From Alphaproteobacteria bacterium (lineage in GTDB: Bacteria; Pseudomonadota; Alphaproteobacteria; SP197), in NCBI GenBank assembly GCA_016869675.1, contig VGDP01000003.1, positions 1-64,000 of the forward strand: a stretch of DNA of 64,000 nucleotides. Direction: 5' to 3'. This document shows positions 34,735 through 44,331 of this stretch, piece after piece (position 1 is the first letter of the stretch; every line of letters starts with the position of its first letter). Both the position numbers and the translations under genes were made by a program. The notes below the pieces were generated by a model. The model saw only the letters and a list, made by a program, of their open reading frames with translations. It did no database searches and was not told where the DNA came from.

Positions 34735-35969
34735 GCGCCGCGCCCGAGCCCGTGCGCATTCCCCTGCCGGAGGTCATGACCGGGCCGGCCGTGCGCGCGG
34801 TGATCGCGGCGCTCGGCGCGGCTGGCACCGAAGTGCGCTTCGTCGGCGGCTGCGTGCGCGACGCGCTGGCCGGCCGGCCGGTCAAGGACGTCGACCTGGC
34901 CACCCCCGACCCGCCCGAGCGGTCCATGGCGCTGCTGCGTGACGCCGGGCTGAAGGCGGTGCCCACCGGCCTGGCGCACGGCACGGTGACCGCCGTCGCC
35001 GGCGGCCACGGCTTCGAGGTGACCACGCTGCGCGTCGACGTGCGCACCTTCGGGCGCCACGCCGAGGTCGCCTTCACCGTCGACTGGCGCGCCGACGCCG
35101 CGCGCCGCGACTTCACATTCAACGCCATGAGTGCTGCGCCGGATGGCGTGCTGCACGATTACTTCGACGGCCGCCGCGACCTGGCCGACGGGCGCGTGCG
35201 CTTCGTCGGTGAGCCGGCGACCCGCATCGCCGAGGACTACCTGCGCGTGCTGCGCTACTTCCGCTTCGTCGCCCACTTCGCGCGCGGCGCGCCCGACGCG
35301 GCCGCGCGGGCGGCGTGCGCCGCGGCGGCGGGCTCGCTCGGCCGCCTGTCGGGCGAGCGCGTGCGCAACGAGCTCCTGAAGTTGTTGGCGGCGCCCGATC
35401 CCCTGCCCGCGCTCAGGCTGATGGCCGAGACCGGCGTGCTCGCCGCCGTGCTGCCCGAGGCGCAGGGGTTCGAACGCTTGGCCGCGCTGATCGCGATCGA
35501 CGACGGCGACCCGCTCCGTCGTCTGGCCGCGCTGGTCGGGGCGCGCGATGGCGGCTTGGCGCAACGCCTGCGCCTGTCGAACGCCGAGCGTGATAGGCTG
35601 ATCGCCGCGCCGTCGTTCGACATCGCGCCCGACACGACGATGCCGGCGCTGCGCCGTCGGCTGTACCGGGCGGGCGGCGCGACCACGATCGACGCCACGC
35701 TGCTGTCGTGGGCCGCGCGGCGGGCCGCCGGCGCGGCCGCTCCAACCGACAGTGCCCACGGCGCGCTGCTGGCGGTGGCTCGCGCCTGGTCGCGCCCGAC
35801 CCTGCCCATCAAGGGCCGCGACGCGATCGCCGCCGGCGTGGAACGCGGCCCCCGTGTCAACGCCCTGGTGAGCGCGATCGAGGACTGGTGGGTCGAGGGC
35901 GATTTTGCCGCCGACCGCGCCGCGTGCCTGGCCGAACTGAGGCGACGTGTCCGGGCGGGCGAGGCCTAA
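34731..35969 (+). CDS. cca: CCA tRNA nucleotidyltransferase
   Basis: EVRFVGGCVRDALAGRPVKDVDLATPDPPE, AARRDFTFNAMSA, YLRVLRYFRFVAHFA; GTG start overlapping upstream stop. Confidence 0.92.
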   Translation: MSAAPEPVRIPLPEVMTGPAVRAVIAALGAAGTEVRFVGGCVRDALAGRPVKDVDLATPDPPERSMALLRDAGLKAVPTGLAHGTVTAVAGGHGFEVTTLRVDVRTFGRHAEVAFTVDWRADAARRDFTFNAMSAAPDGVLHDYFDGRRDLADGRVRFVGEPATRIAEDYLRVLRYFRFVAHFARGAPDAAARAACAAAAGSLGRLSGERVRNELLKLLAAPDPLPALRLMAETGVLAAVLPEAQGFERLAALIAIDDGDPLRRLAALVGARDGGLAQRLRLSNAERDRLIAAPSFDIAPDTTMPALRRRLYRAGGATTIDATLLSWAARRAAGAAAPTDSAHGALLAVARAWSRPTLPIKGRDAIAAGVERGPRVNALVSAIEDWWVEGDFAADRAACLAELRRRVRAGEA

Positions 35970-36559
35970 CGCGCGGCGCGGGACGCGAAGTGGCGGTCGA
36001 AGTCGCGGCCCAGCGCGCCGATGTCGCGCAGGATGGCGGCGCGCGCCCCGTCGGTCTCGATCGCGCCGTAGAGCAGGTGGACGCCGCCGTTCTCCAGTCC
36101 GCAATAGTCCAGGATGCCGACGCCGAGCTGCACGCGCATGGCCTGGTCGTAGCCGCGCTTGACGTAGCTAGCGGACCCCGCGCCCGAGATGCCGATCATC
36201 ATGCCGCGCTTGCCCGCCAGGTTGCGGTCGCCGTAGGCCCAGCCGTTGTTCCATACCCGGTCGATCCAGCCCTTGGTCATGGCCGGCACCGACCACCACC
36301 ACACCGGGAACACCAGCGCGACCGCGTCGTTGCGCGCGACGCGTGCCTGTTCGGCCAGCACCGCGTCGCTGTAGCGCTTATCGCCTTCGTTCCAGTCCGG
36401 CTCGTCGGCCGGCGGCATGCGCGGGTCGAACCCTTCGCGGAAGAGGTCAGCGAGTTCGGGCGTGTGGCCCGCGGCGCGCAGGCCTGCAATGAAGGCGTCC
36501 ACGGCGGCGCCGGTAAGCGAATCGCGGCGCGGATGGTCGAGGACGACAAGCACCTTCAT
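35966..36559 (-). CDS. Flavodoxin-fold NAD(P)H-dependent oxidoreductase
   Basis: MKVLVVLDHPRRDSLT..DAVALVFPVWWWSVPAMTKGWIDRVW..GWAYG. Confidence 0.85.
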   Translation of the reverse strand: MKVLVVLDHPRRDSLTGAAVDAFIAGLRAAGHTPELADLFREGFDPRMPPADEPDWNEGDKRYSDAVLAEQARVARNDAVALVFPVWWWSVPAMTKGWIDRVWNNGWAYGDRNLAGKRGMMIGISGAGSASYVKRGYDQAMRVQLGVGILDYCGLENGGVHLLYGAIETDGARAAILRDIGALGRDFDRHFASRAAR

Positions 36560-36582
36560 GGCGGGACCTCCGGGCCGGGCTG

Positions 36583-36653
36583 CTGGGGCGCCTGGATTCG
36601 AACCAGGGATCACGGGACCAAAGCCCGTTGCCTTACCGCTTGGCCACGCCCCA
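36583..36653 (-). tRNA. tRNA-Gln(TTG)
   Basis: Reverse complement TGGGGCGTGGCCAAGCGGTAAGGCAACGGGCTTTGGTCCCGTGATCCCTGGTTCGAATCCAGGCGCCCCAG folds as a cloverleaf; anticodon loop CTTTGGT. Confidence 0.93.
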
Positions 36654-36712
36654 TGCGCGGTTCCATGTAACCAAACACGGGGCGGCCGGCAAGGCGGCGG
36701 CGGCGCGCGCCG

Positions 36713-38134
36713 TCACGACACGCGGCCGTAGGAATCCTCGAAGCGCACGATGTCGTCCTCGCCCACGTACGAGCCGGTCTGCACCTCGACAATGCGCAGC
36801 ATCCCCGGCCCGGGGTTTTCGAGCCGGTGCTTGGTGCCCTGGGGGATGTAGGTCGACTGGTCCGCGACCAGGGTGACGACCTCCTCGCCACTGGTAACCT
36901 TGGCGGTGCCCTCGATCACCACCCAGTGTTCGCTGCGCTTGTGGTGCATCTGCAGCGACAGCCGCGCGCCCGGCCTGACCGTGATCTCCTTGATCTTGAA
37001 GCGCGGCCCTTCGAGCAGCACCGCGAACGAGCCCCACGGGCGGCGCTCGTTCAGGTGCGCCGTGGCCTCGGGCCGGCCCAGCGCCTTGAGCCGGTCGACC
37101 ATCGCCTTGACCCCGGCGCTGTCACGCCGGTCGGCAACCAGCACGGCATCGGCGGTTTCGACCACCACCACGTCGCGCACGCCGGCGAGTGCCACCAGAC
37201 GGTGGTCAGCACGCGCGATGGTGTCGCGGCTGTTCTCGACCACCACGTCGCCGTGGGTCGCGTTGCCCGCCGCGTCCTTGGCGCTGACCTCCCACAGGCG
37301 GTGCCAGTCGCCCACGTCGGACCAGCCGATGGCGCACGGCACGACCGCGCCGAGGCTTGAGCGTTCCATCACCGCCTTGTCGATCGGCTGGGATGGGACG
37401 GCGGCGTAGGCGGCGGCGTCGATCGCGGGCGGTCGGTCGCCCGCCGCACCGCCCATGGCGCGCTTGACCGCATCGAGCACGTCGGGCGCGGTGCGCGCGC
37501 ACTCGTCGAGGAACGCGCCCGCTGCGAAGACGAACATGCCGCTGTTCCAGTAGGCGCCACCGGCGGCGATCAAGTGCTCCGCGTCGGCGCGCGGCGGCTT
37601 CTCGACGAAGCGCGCGATGGCGAAGGCGCCTGGGACACCGGCGAGCGGCGCCCCGCGCCGGATGTAGCCGAGCGTCGGGTCCGGACCCCTGGGCGTCATG
37701 CCGAAGGTCACGAGCCGGCCAGCCTCCGCCGCGCGGCGCGCGATGGCGAGCGCGTCCATCAGGGCATCGACGTCCTCAATGTAGGCGTCCGCCGCGGCCA
37801 GCCACAGGATGGCGTCGCGGCCGAACGCCCGCACCGCGTGAAGCGCGCCCAGCGCGGCGGCGGCGGCCGTGTTGCGCCCAGACGGTTCGGCCAGCACGTG
37901 GCGCGCGAGGCCGGGATCCAGGTCGCCCAACTGGTCCAGCACCTGGAATCGGTGGGTCGTCGTGGTCACCGTGATCACCCGGTCGGCCGGGGCGGCGCGC
38001 AGGGCCCGCGCCGCCGCCTGCTGCAGCAGGGTCCTGTCCCCCGCCAGGTCCAGGAGCTGCTTGGGGTAGGAATCGCGGCTGAGCGGCCACAACCGCGTGC
38101 CGACCCCGCCGGCCAGAAGGATCGGTACCATCAT
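36713..38134 (-). CDS. manC: Mannose-1-phosphate guanylyltransferase / mannose-6-phosphate isomerase
   Basis: MVPILLAGGVGTRLWPLSRDSYPKQLLDL; C-terminal cupin RPWGSFAVLLEGPRFKIKEITVRPGARLSLQMHHKRSEHWVV. Confidence 0.92.
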   Translation of the reverse strand: MMVPILLAGGVGTRLWPLSRDSYPKQLLDLAGDRTLLQQAAARALRAAPADRVITVTTTTHRFQVLDQLGDLDPGLARHVLAEPSGRNTAAAAALGALHAVRAFGRDAILWLAAADAYIEDVDALMDALAIARRAAEAGRLVTFGMTPRGPDPTLGYIRRGAPLAGVPGAFAIARFVEKPPRADAEHLIAAGGAYWNSGMFVFAAGAFLDECARTAPDVLDAVKRAMGGAAGDRPPAIDAAAYAAVPSQPIDKAVMERSSLGAVVPCAIGWSDVGDWHRLWEVSAKDAAGNATHGDVVVENSRDTIARADHRLVALAGVRDVVVVETADAVLVADRRDSAGVKAMVDRLKALGRPEATAHLNERRPWGSFAVLLEGPRFKIKEITVRPGARLSLQMHHKRSEHWVVIEGTAKVTSGEEVVTLVADQSTYIPQGTKHRLENPGPGMLRIVEVQTGSYVGEDDIVRFEDSYGRVS

Positions 38135-38201
38135 CGCGGGACCTTCGAGGGTTGCGAGGGCGCGGAGCATGGCCGATCGGCCACGGCGTCACAAGCCGAG
38201 G

Positions 38202-39842
38202 CTACTGGTAGAACGTCGACCAATCGTTGACGAAGCGGCCCAGCCGATCGTCGCCGGTCAGCGGGTAGAGCGCCATCGGCCGCACTACGAACTGGCCGCC
38301 GTCGCGCGTCAGCGGCCGGAAGTTGAGCCCGGCGCGCCGCTTGGTCGGGCGCAGGCAGAACAGATCGAGCGGCACCTACACAAAGAAGCCTTTGTCGAAG
38401 CTGCCTTGGCCGAACTTCTGGTCCGAGACGTTGGTCAACGTGGCGAACGCGCCCAGCACGACGCCACCAAGGAACTCGCGCGCCAGCTCGAACGTGGCGC
38501 CGATATCGCGCGCCAGATAGCGGCCCATGCGCACGGTCGCGTGCAGGCCATAGAACGGCGTGTCGTAGTAGAAGCTCAGGTGCCTGGTGGTCGTGTGGTA
38601 GTCGAAGAAGCCGAACAGCTGCTTGAAGTCGCTCTGGTAGACGTGATTGACGTCGAGCCCGACGGCCAGGCGGGAATCGAACGGCCGATAGAGGATCTCG
38701 CCACCGAAGCCGCCGTACATCTCCTCGAAGATGCCGGCGGCAACCCGGCCGTACCAGCCCGGGCCGAGGTTGGTGACGTAGACGCCGTAGAGGTTGACCA
38801 AGTTGTTCTCGCCTTCACGCAGGTACCAGTCGATCTGGCTGCGCACGCGGCGCAGGCTGCCCGAGACGGAGTCAGTGACCAGCTGGTTGAAGTTGTTGTA
38901 GAGGTCGGCGCCCACCGCGCCTCGGATCGAGAAGTTGCGCGTGAACTGCACCTCGGCGCTGAGCCGCGCCCAGAGCTGGAACAGGTAGAGCGCGTCGACG
39001 CCGCCCACGTGCTGGCGGATCTGCGGCGCCAGGCCCCAATCGAACGCCGGGTAGCGATCCGGATTGCGGTAGGCGGTCGCCGGCACGACGCCGTCGTCGG
39101 CGGTCAGCACCGCGTGGGCGAAGGTCTCCTCGGGGCTGCCACGCAAGGCGATCCCGCCCTCCAGGTCGGTAAGCATGACCGTCATGCGGCTGACCTCGAG
39201 GCCCGCGTTCATGTGTACGACGGTGATCGCCTCGACGGAGGTCGGCGCCGCCGCGGCGACCGCGCGCGCCGCGCGCCCGACCGCCTGGGGCGTCGCTCGG
39301 TACTTGCCCTGGGCGACAAAGACGGTCGCCGACGTCTCGTCCAGGTCGACCGCGTCGACCGTGAAGTCGGCGGTCTCTAGGCTGTCCATGATGGTCCGCG
39401 CGGCGGCGAGCCGCTCGCCCTCGCTCATCGGCCCGACACCCGGCACCAGATCGTCCACGTCGACGCCGAGCGAGTGCGAGAGGGCGAACGTCTCGCTCTC
39501 GTAGTGGGTCTGTTCGGTCATGCCGTCGGGCATGACCACCGCGATGGTCGCACCGTCGATCGGCGGTGGCCGCGTGTCCAGCGCGATGCGCGCGGCGGCC
39601 GAGCGATCGAGGTCCGCCGGACCCACCGGGCTGAGTGTCGCGGTGCGTTCCGCGATGTCGACGCCCTCGACCGAGGCGACGAGCGCGTCGAGCCCGTCGA
39701 ACAGGCGCCGGGCGGCGTGGGCCGCGACCTCGGACGGCGGCGCGACGCGTCGGCCGGCGCGTTCCGCCGCGGGCTGCCGCTGCGGCACATTGGGCGCGGG
39801 CGAGTCCACGCGCAGCACGGAAACCACGTCGTCAGCATAAGC
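38202..39842 (-). pseudogene. YjbH/GfcD-like exopolysaccharide outer-membrane protein, 5'-truncated and interrupted by in-frame TAG (complement of 38376-38378)
   Basis: ..DKGFFV*VPLDLFCLRPTKRRAGLNFRPLTRDGGQFVVRPMALYPLTGDDRLGRFVNDWSTFYQ*; beta-barrel-like C-terminal half present, expected N-terminal part missing. Confidence 0.72.
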
Positions 39843-39854
39843 ATCCCCGGACCT

Positions 39855-40160
39855 GCCGGGATCGGGGAACTCGATGGTCCCACGCGCGTGACCCGTCTGG
39901 TCGATATCGTCCCGGACGCGCGTTACGGCGTACCGGTCGATCTGACGCTGGGGCCCCAGGCGGAGGAGATGATCGAGATTCTCGAGTTGACCTACGACGT
40001 GGTCCGCGTGCGCGAGGTCGGATCCGCGCCGCTGCTCGACTGGCGGTTCGAGAACACGTACTGGGCGTCGCGTGACAACGGCTTCGTGTGGAAGAGCGTC
40101 CAGCACCTAGTGCCCGAGTTGGGACCGGTCGAACTGGAGATCCTCAAGAAGGCGGCCTGA
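39855..40160 (+). pseudogene. YjbF/GfcB-like capsule/EPS lipoprotein, C-terminal fragment
   Basis: DGPTRVTRLVDIVPDARYGVPVDLTLGPQ..RFENTYWASRDNGFVWKSVQHLVPELGPVELEILKKAA resembles the YjbF C-terminus; no matching N-terminus upstream. Confidence 0.6.
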
Positions 40161-40177
40161 CCAGGGACGCCGTTGTG

Positions 40178-40756
40178 TCAGGAGCGCGCGCGACGCGATC
40201 GCTTGCGCCCGGGCTTCGCGGGGCGCGGCGGCGGCGCGGCCTCCCAGTGCAGCGCGAGCTGGCCCTGACGCGGGCCGCACTTGGCGCACCAGCAGTTCTC
40301 GGGCCGCCGGCGCGGCCGGCGCACGAAGTGGTACTCCTGCCCGCAGCCGCGACACTGCCAAGTGACGATGGCGTGCGCCTTGGGCGACAGATAGCGGATC
40401 GAATGACAGCGATCCGCCGGTTCGCCCAAGGTCTCCATGACCCCACGCCAACCGATGCCATGGCCACAATCGCGCCGCTTGTGCAGGTTGGCGATGATGT
40501 GGGCACATTCGTGCAGGAATGTGGCGTTGCGGTCCTTCTCGCGGCCCGGTTTGAACAGCGCCGCGTTGAGCACGATGCGACGTTCTCGCATGAACGCCGA
40601 TCCGGCGACGGTCTTCGCACGATCGCTCGCCTCGACCTTGCAGTCCAGGCATCGATCGAGCGCATCGCCGTAGATCATCGCCCGTCTTAGCCGCCCCTCG
40701 AGGCGCCACGCACGCGCGAGTTCACTAACTGTTCCCAGTTCGCCTTCGTTCGCCAT
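40178..40756 (-). CDS. SprT-like zinc metalloprotease domain protein
   Basis: FLHECAHIIANLHKRRDCGHGIGWRGVM plus zinc-ribbon CRGCGQEY..CAKCG. Confidence 0.8.
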   Translation of the reverse strand: MANEGELGTVSELARAWRLEGRLRRAMIYGDALDRCLDCKVEASDRAKTVAGSAFMRERRIVLNAALFKPGREKDRNATFLHECAHIIANLHKRRDCGHGIGWRGVMETLGEPADRCHSIRYLSPKAHAIVTWQCRGCGQEYHFVRRPRRRPENCWCAKCGPRQGQLALHWEAAPPPRPAKPGRKRSRRARS

Positions 40757-40989
40757 ACGCCAGCCCCGATGGTCCGGCGCTGCCACCCACCGCGAGCCGC
40801 GCGCCGTGTTGAACGAAGCATGCTAGGGATGCGACCCCAAAGCAAGAACCTCGCGAAAGCAAAGTTAAATATTTGTATTTGTGTAGTTTTATTCCATCCC
40901 GATTTAAGACCGATACCGCAAGAACGGTCTTGACAAGAGGCCGTCAGGGTGCGCAGCCGCGCGCGGCCGGGCACCCCGATCCGAAGCGA

Positions 40990-42105
40990 TCAGACGCCTG
41001 CCTTGATCTCGTCGAAGGTGTTGATGTGGAGCTGCTTCAACTCGTGCGGCACGAACTGGTAGCCGTGCGAATTGGCGAGCCCTTCCTCGGGGTTGTTGAG
41101 GTTGATCTCGGTCAGCAGCGACGGATCGACCAGGTTGAAGGACTTCTTGTTCGAAGCGCCGTAGTTGAACGTCTCGATCATGTACTTGCCGGCCTCGGGC
41201 GACATGGAGGCGTTGAGGAAGTCGTACACCGCCGCCGCGTCCTTGGTGCGATTCGAGCGCGCCAGGCCGCAGTTGAAGCTGATCAGCCCTTCCTTGGGCT
41301 TGGCCCACACGACATCGAGCCCTTCCTTCTTCATCTGGCCGTAGGTCCCGGCCCAGCAGAAGGTAATGAGCAGTTCCCCTGACGCCAAGGCCTGGCTCAC
41401 CTCGCTGGTGTCGTTCCAGTAGAAGCGCACCAAGTTCTTCTGCTTGCGCATCAACTCCTTGACCTTCTCGAAGCGATCGCCATCGGGACGGTAGGGGTCG
41501 TCGAGGTCGCCGGCCGCGAGCGAGGCGACAGGGATCACGGCGTCGGTCGAATCCCAGATGCCGATCTTGCCCTTGAATCGCTCGTCGTAGAGAAGCCGCC
41601 AGGACTCCTCCTCGGGCGTGATTCCCGACAGCGTCGGGTTGTAGCAGATGCCGCTGAAGCCCCAGTACGTCGGCACGAAGTAGCGTTGCCCGTCGATGAA
41701 CGCGTCGGCCGGTCCCTTCAGCGGCTCGAACACATCGTCGAGGTAGAGCAGCTTCGATTCATCGATCGGCTGTAGGCCGCTGGTCTGCCAGCGCGGCATC
41801 ACGTCGATGCACGGGCACACCACGTCTGCCTCGAAGCCGGCCTTGAGCTTCTCGATGCCCTCGTACTCGTCGCCGTAGAACGTGGATTCCGGCGGGCTGC
41901 CGTACTTCTCCACGTACGCGGGGAAGAGCCCCGGATCCTCGAAGCCCGCCCAGGTGAAGTAAAGCAGCTCGCCGCCCGCCCGCGCGGGCCGTGGCGCCAT
42001 GGGCAACGCGACGGAGGCCACGCCGAACAAGGCCGCGGCCTCGGTGATTTCACGACGGGTCAACTTGCCTTGGTGCAGCCGATCGATAAGGCGAACGCGG
42101 TTCAT
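40990..42105 (-). CDS. ABC transporter substrate-binding protein (spermidine/putrescine PotD-like)
   Basis: Twin-basic signal region; ELLYFTWAGFEDPGLFPAYVEKYG..VPTYWGFSGICYN. Confidence 0.87.
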   Translation of the reverse strand: MNRVRLIDRLHQGKLTRREITEAAALFGVASVALPMAPRPARAGGELLYFTWAGFEDPGLFPAYVEKYGSPPESTFYGDEYEGIEKLKAGFEADVVCPCIDVMPRWQTSGLQPIDESKLLYLDDVFEPLKGPADAFIDGQRYFVPTYWGFSGICYNPTLSGITPEEESWRLLYDERFKGKIGIWDSTDAVIPVASLAAGDLDDPYRPDGDRFEKVKELMRKQKNLVRFYWNDTSEVSQALASGELLITFCWAGTYGQMKKEGLDVVWAKPKEGLISFNCGLARSNRTKDAAAVYDFLNASMSPEAGKYMIETFNYGASNKKSFNLVDPSLLTEINLNNPEEGLANSHGYQFVPHELKQLHINTFDEIKAGV

Positions 42106-42378
42106 GACGCCTCCCTTTCGCTTGATTTCATCGGGTCTTCGACACGCGTTAGGCTAGACCCAGGGACTGACGAGGCCAAGGTCCCGCCAGGGACCGTTAA
42201 CCGATGTTCGCTACGGTTGCCGATCCGGGTCGCCGCGCGCCGCCGGCGGCGTCAGAACTCGGAATGGATCTTTGCGCGAGTCATCGAAGCCCGGACCCCA
42301 CTCTGATGCTGGACAACGAACAACGAGATACGCCTGTTCCTAGAGGAGATCTGCTGCGAGATCGCGCGGGCGCGGCAC

Positions 42379-43497
42379 ATGGAAGAAGACGGGCCGAGCG
42401 CCGACGCGATTGCGATTCACCGCGAGGTGACGTTGGGCCAGGACCGTTTCGCCGATATCGTGGTAACCGTCCAGGGGCGCGCGCCCTACGCCATCGAGGT
42501 CAAGGTCGGGCACGGCGAGGCCGATCTGGTCGCCAAGCTCGCGCGCAAGTACGGACCCAACCCGTCAAGGCCGGATCTCGCGTGCGTGGTCGTGCTGATC
42601 CGCCGCGACGACTTCCCGTCGTGGAACGCGACGGCCGCGCGCATCCGCGCCGCCATGGACCCGCTCATCGAGCTGATCGCGTGGGATATCGGCGGTCTGG
42701 CCGCAAAGGTCGAGCGCTATTTCGCGGTGGCGACGCCCAGTCTGGAGGGGCAGGCGCTGCTGGAGGCCCGACGCGCCATCGACCGCGCCAAATGGCTTCA
42801 GGTCTACGGCGACAACGACGCGGACTCGCCGCTCATGAGCACGCTTCTGTGGCATTTCGGGCCGTGGACGCTGGATCCTCTCCAGCGCGACCATGGTCTC
42901 GGTCCGGCGGACGTGCTGCGCCCCAGCACCTACCACGATGTCTGCGTCCTGATGGGCGACCTGAGCGGCTTCTCCGGTTACGTGCGCGACACGGTGGACG
43001 AGCGCGTCGTGCGCGACGCCCTGACCAGCTTCTACTCCAACGCTCGTTTCGCCATCCACGCCGTCGGCGGCATGGTCTATCAGTTCATCGGCGACTCGGT
43101 CGTCGGGCTGTTTGGCCTGCCGATCGGCCGCCCCGGGGACGCCGACCGTGCCCTGCCCTGCGCGCGCCGCCTGGGCGAGATGGGGCGAAACGTGACACTG
43201 GGCTGGCAGGAGCGCATCAACCGCGTGCAGAAGACCCGGGGCGCCCATGTGGGCCTGACCATCGGCGACCTGACGCTGGTGCCCCACCGCCCCTTTTCGC
43301 AGACCCACGTCGGCTTCGTCGGCGACAGCCTGAAAATGGCGGCGCGCCAGCTGGATCGCGCGGGTCCGGGCGAGATCCGGGTCGGCAACACGCTGTTCCG
43401 CCACCTCTCGGCCGAGCACCGCGAAGGTTTCACCAACGAGGCGCCGATCGAGGCGCGCAATGTGGGCAGCGTGCTGACGTGGCGCCGCCCGCTTTGA
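42379..43497 (+). CDS. PD-(D/E)XK-nuclease-like N-terminus fused to class III nucleotidyl cyclase domain
   Basis: DRFADIVVTVQGRAPYAIEVKVG (D..ExK pattern) then VLMGDLSGFSGYVRDT..GGMVYQFIGDSVVGLFGLP..VGFVGDSLKMAARQLDRAGPGEIRVG; frame extends upstream of 42379 (EIRLFLEEICCEIARARH) without an ATG. Confidence 0.72.
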   Translation: MEEDGPSADAIAIHREVTLGQDRFADIVVTVQGRAPYAIEVKVGHGEADLVAKLARKYGPNPSRPDLACVVVLIRRDDFPSWNATAARIRAAMDPLIELIAWDIGGLAAKVERYFAVATPSLEGQALLEARRAIDRAKWLQVYGDNDADSPLMSTLLWHFGPWTLDPLQRDHGLGPADVLRPSTYHDVCVLMGDLSGFSGYVRDTVDERVVRDALTSFYSNARFAIHAVGGMVYQFIGDSVVGLFGLPIGRPGDADRALPCARRLGEMGRNVTLGWQERINRVQKTRGAHVGLTIGDLTLVPHRPFSQTHVGFVGDSLKMAARQLDRAGPGEIRVGNTLFRHLSAEHREGFTNEAPIEARNVGSVLTWRRPL

Positions 43498-43549
43498 GCG
43501 GGTACCGCCGCGCTGCTAGACTGCGACTGTCCCAAGGACGGAACCCTTC

Positions 43550-43765
43550 ATGCCCGATTGGATCTGGTACGTGCTGGCCTTCGTCGGTCTGGTCAGCGCC
43601 TACGCCGTGCTCGGATCGCACGTCGGTGGTCTGTTCGGCCCCGACCGCCCCGACAAGGCCGATACCCATACGTTCAGCGATCGCGGGCTGCTGATCCGCA
43701 AGATAGCCCTGATCCTGTTGGGACTTCTTGGCCTCTACGCTGTCGTCGACTACGTGGCGCTCTGA
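43550..43765 (+). CDS. Small two-TM membrane protein of unknown function
   Basis: MPDWIWYVLAFVGLVSAYAVLGSHVGGLFG..LIRKIALILLGLLGLYAVVDYVAL. Confidence 0.6.
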   Translation: MPDWIWYVLAFVGLVSAYAVLGSHVGGLFGPDRPDKADTHTFSDRGLLIRKIALILLGLLGLYAVVDYVAL

Positions 43766-43776
43766 GCACCGCCCCC

Positions 43777-44331
43777 ATGTCCCGGCCTACGCTGCCCGGC
43801 GATGTCAGTCTCCGGCGCGCGACGCCACGAGACGCCGGGGCGATCTCGGCCATCGCGATCGCCTGCTGGAGGGACACCTACGTGGGACACCTGCCGGACG
43901 ATCTTCTCGCGGGCCTCGAATCCGGGCCTTGGCATAGCGCTGCCGCGTGGCGCGCCGTGCTCGCGTCGGACGATGACGCGACCGTCACCGAAATCGTCGA
44001 GATCGAGGACGAACCGGCCGGGTTCGTGCGATCGGGGCCGGTCGACGCGCCACGCGGCGCGTGCCGCGGCATCATTCAGTCGATCTATCTGCTGCGCGAC
44101 TACCGCGCGAAGGGCTTGGGCAGCGCGCTGATCGACCGCGCGCGGGCCCGCCTGCGCGATGCCGTCCTGACCCCCGTGGCCATCGAGGCGTTCGTCTTCA
44201 ACGCGCCAGCCCTCGCCCTCTATCGCCGGCTGGGCGCACGCGACATCGACCGGCGCACGGCCTTCGAACACGGAGGGGTCGTGGTCGAGGAGATCGTTCT
44301 CGGTTGGCCGGAGCCGCCGTCGGGTGTATGA
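43777..44331 (+). CDS. GNAT family N-acetyltransferase
   Basis: VSLRRATPRDAGAISAIAIACWRDTYVG..IYLLRDYRAKGLGSALIDRA..FNAPALALYRRLGA. Confidence 0.88.
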   Translation: MSRPTLPGDVSLRRATPRDAGAISAIAIACWRDTYVGHLPDDLLAGLESGPWHSAAAWRAVLASDDDATVTEIVEIEDEPAGFVRSGPVDAPRGACRGIIQSIYLLRDYRAKGLGSALIDRARARLRDAVLTPVAIEAFVFNAPALALYRRLGARDIDRRTAFEHGGVVVEEIVLGWPEPPSGV

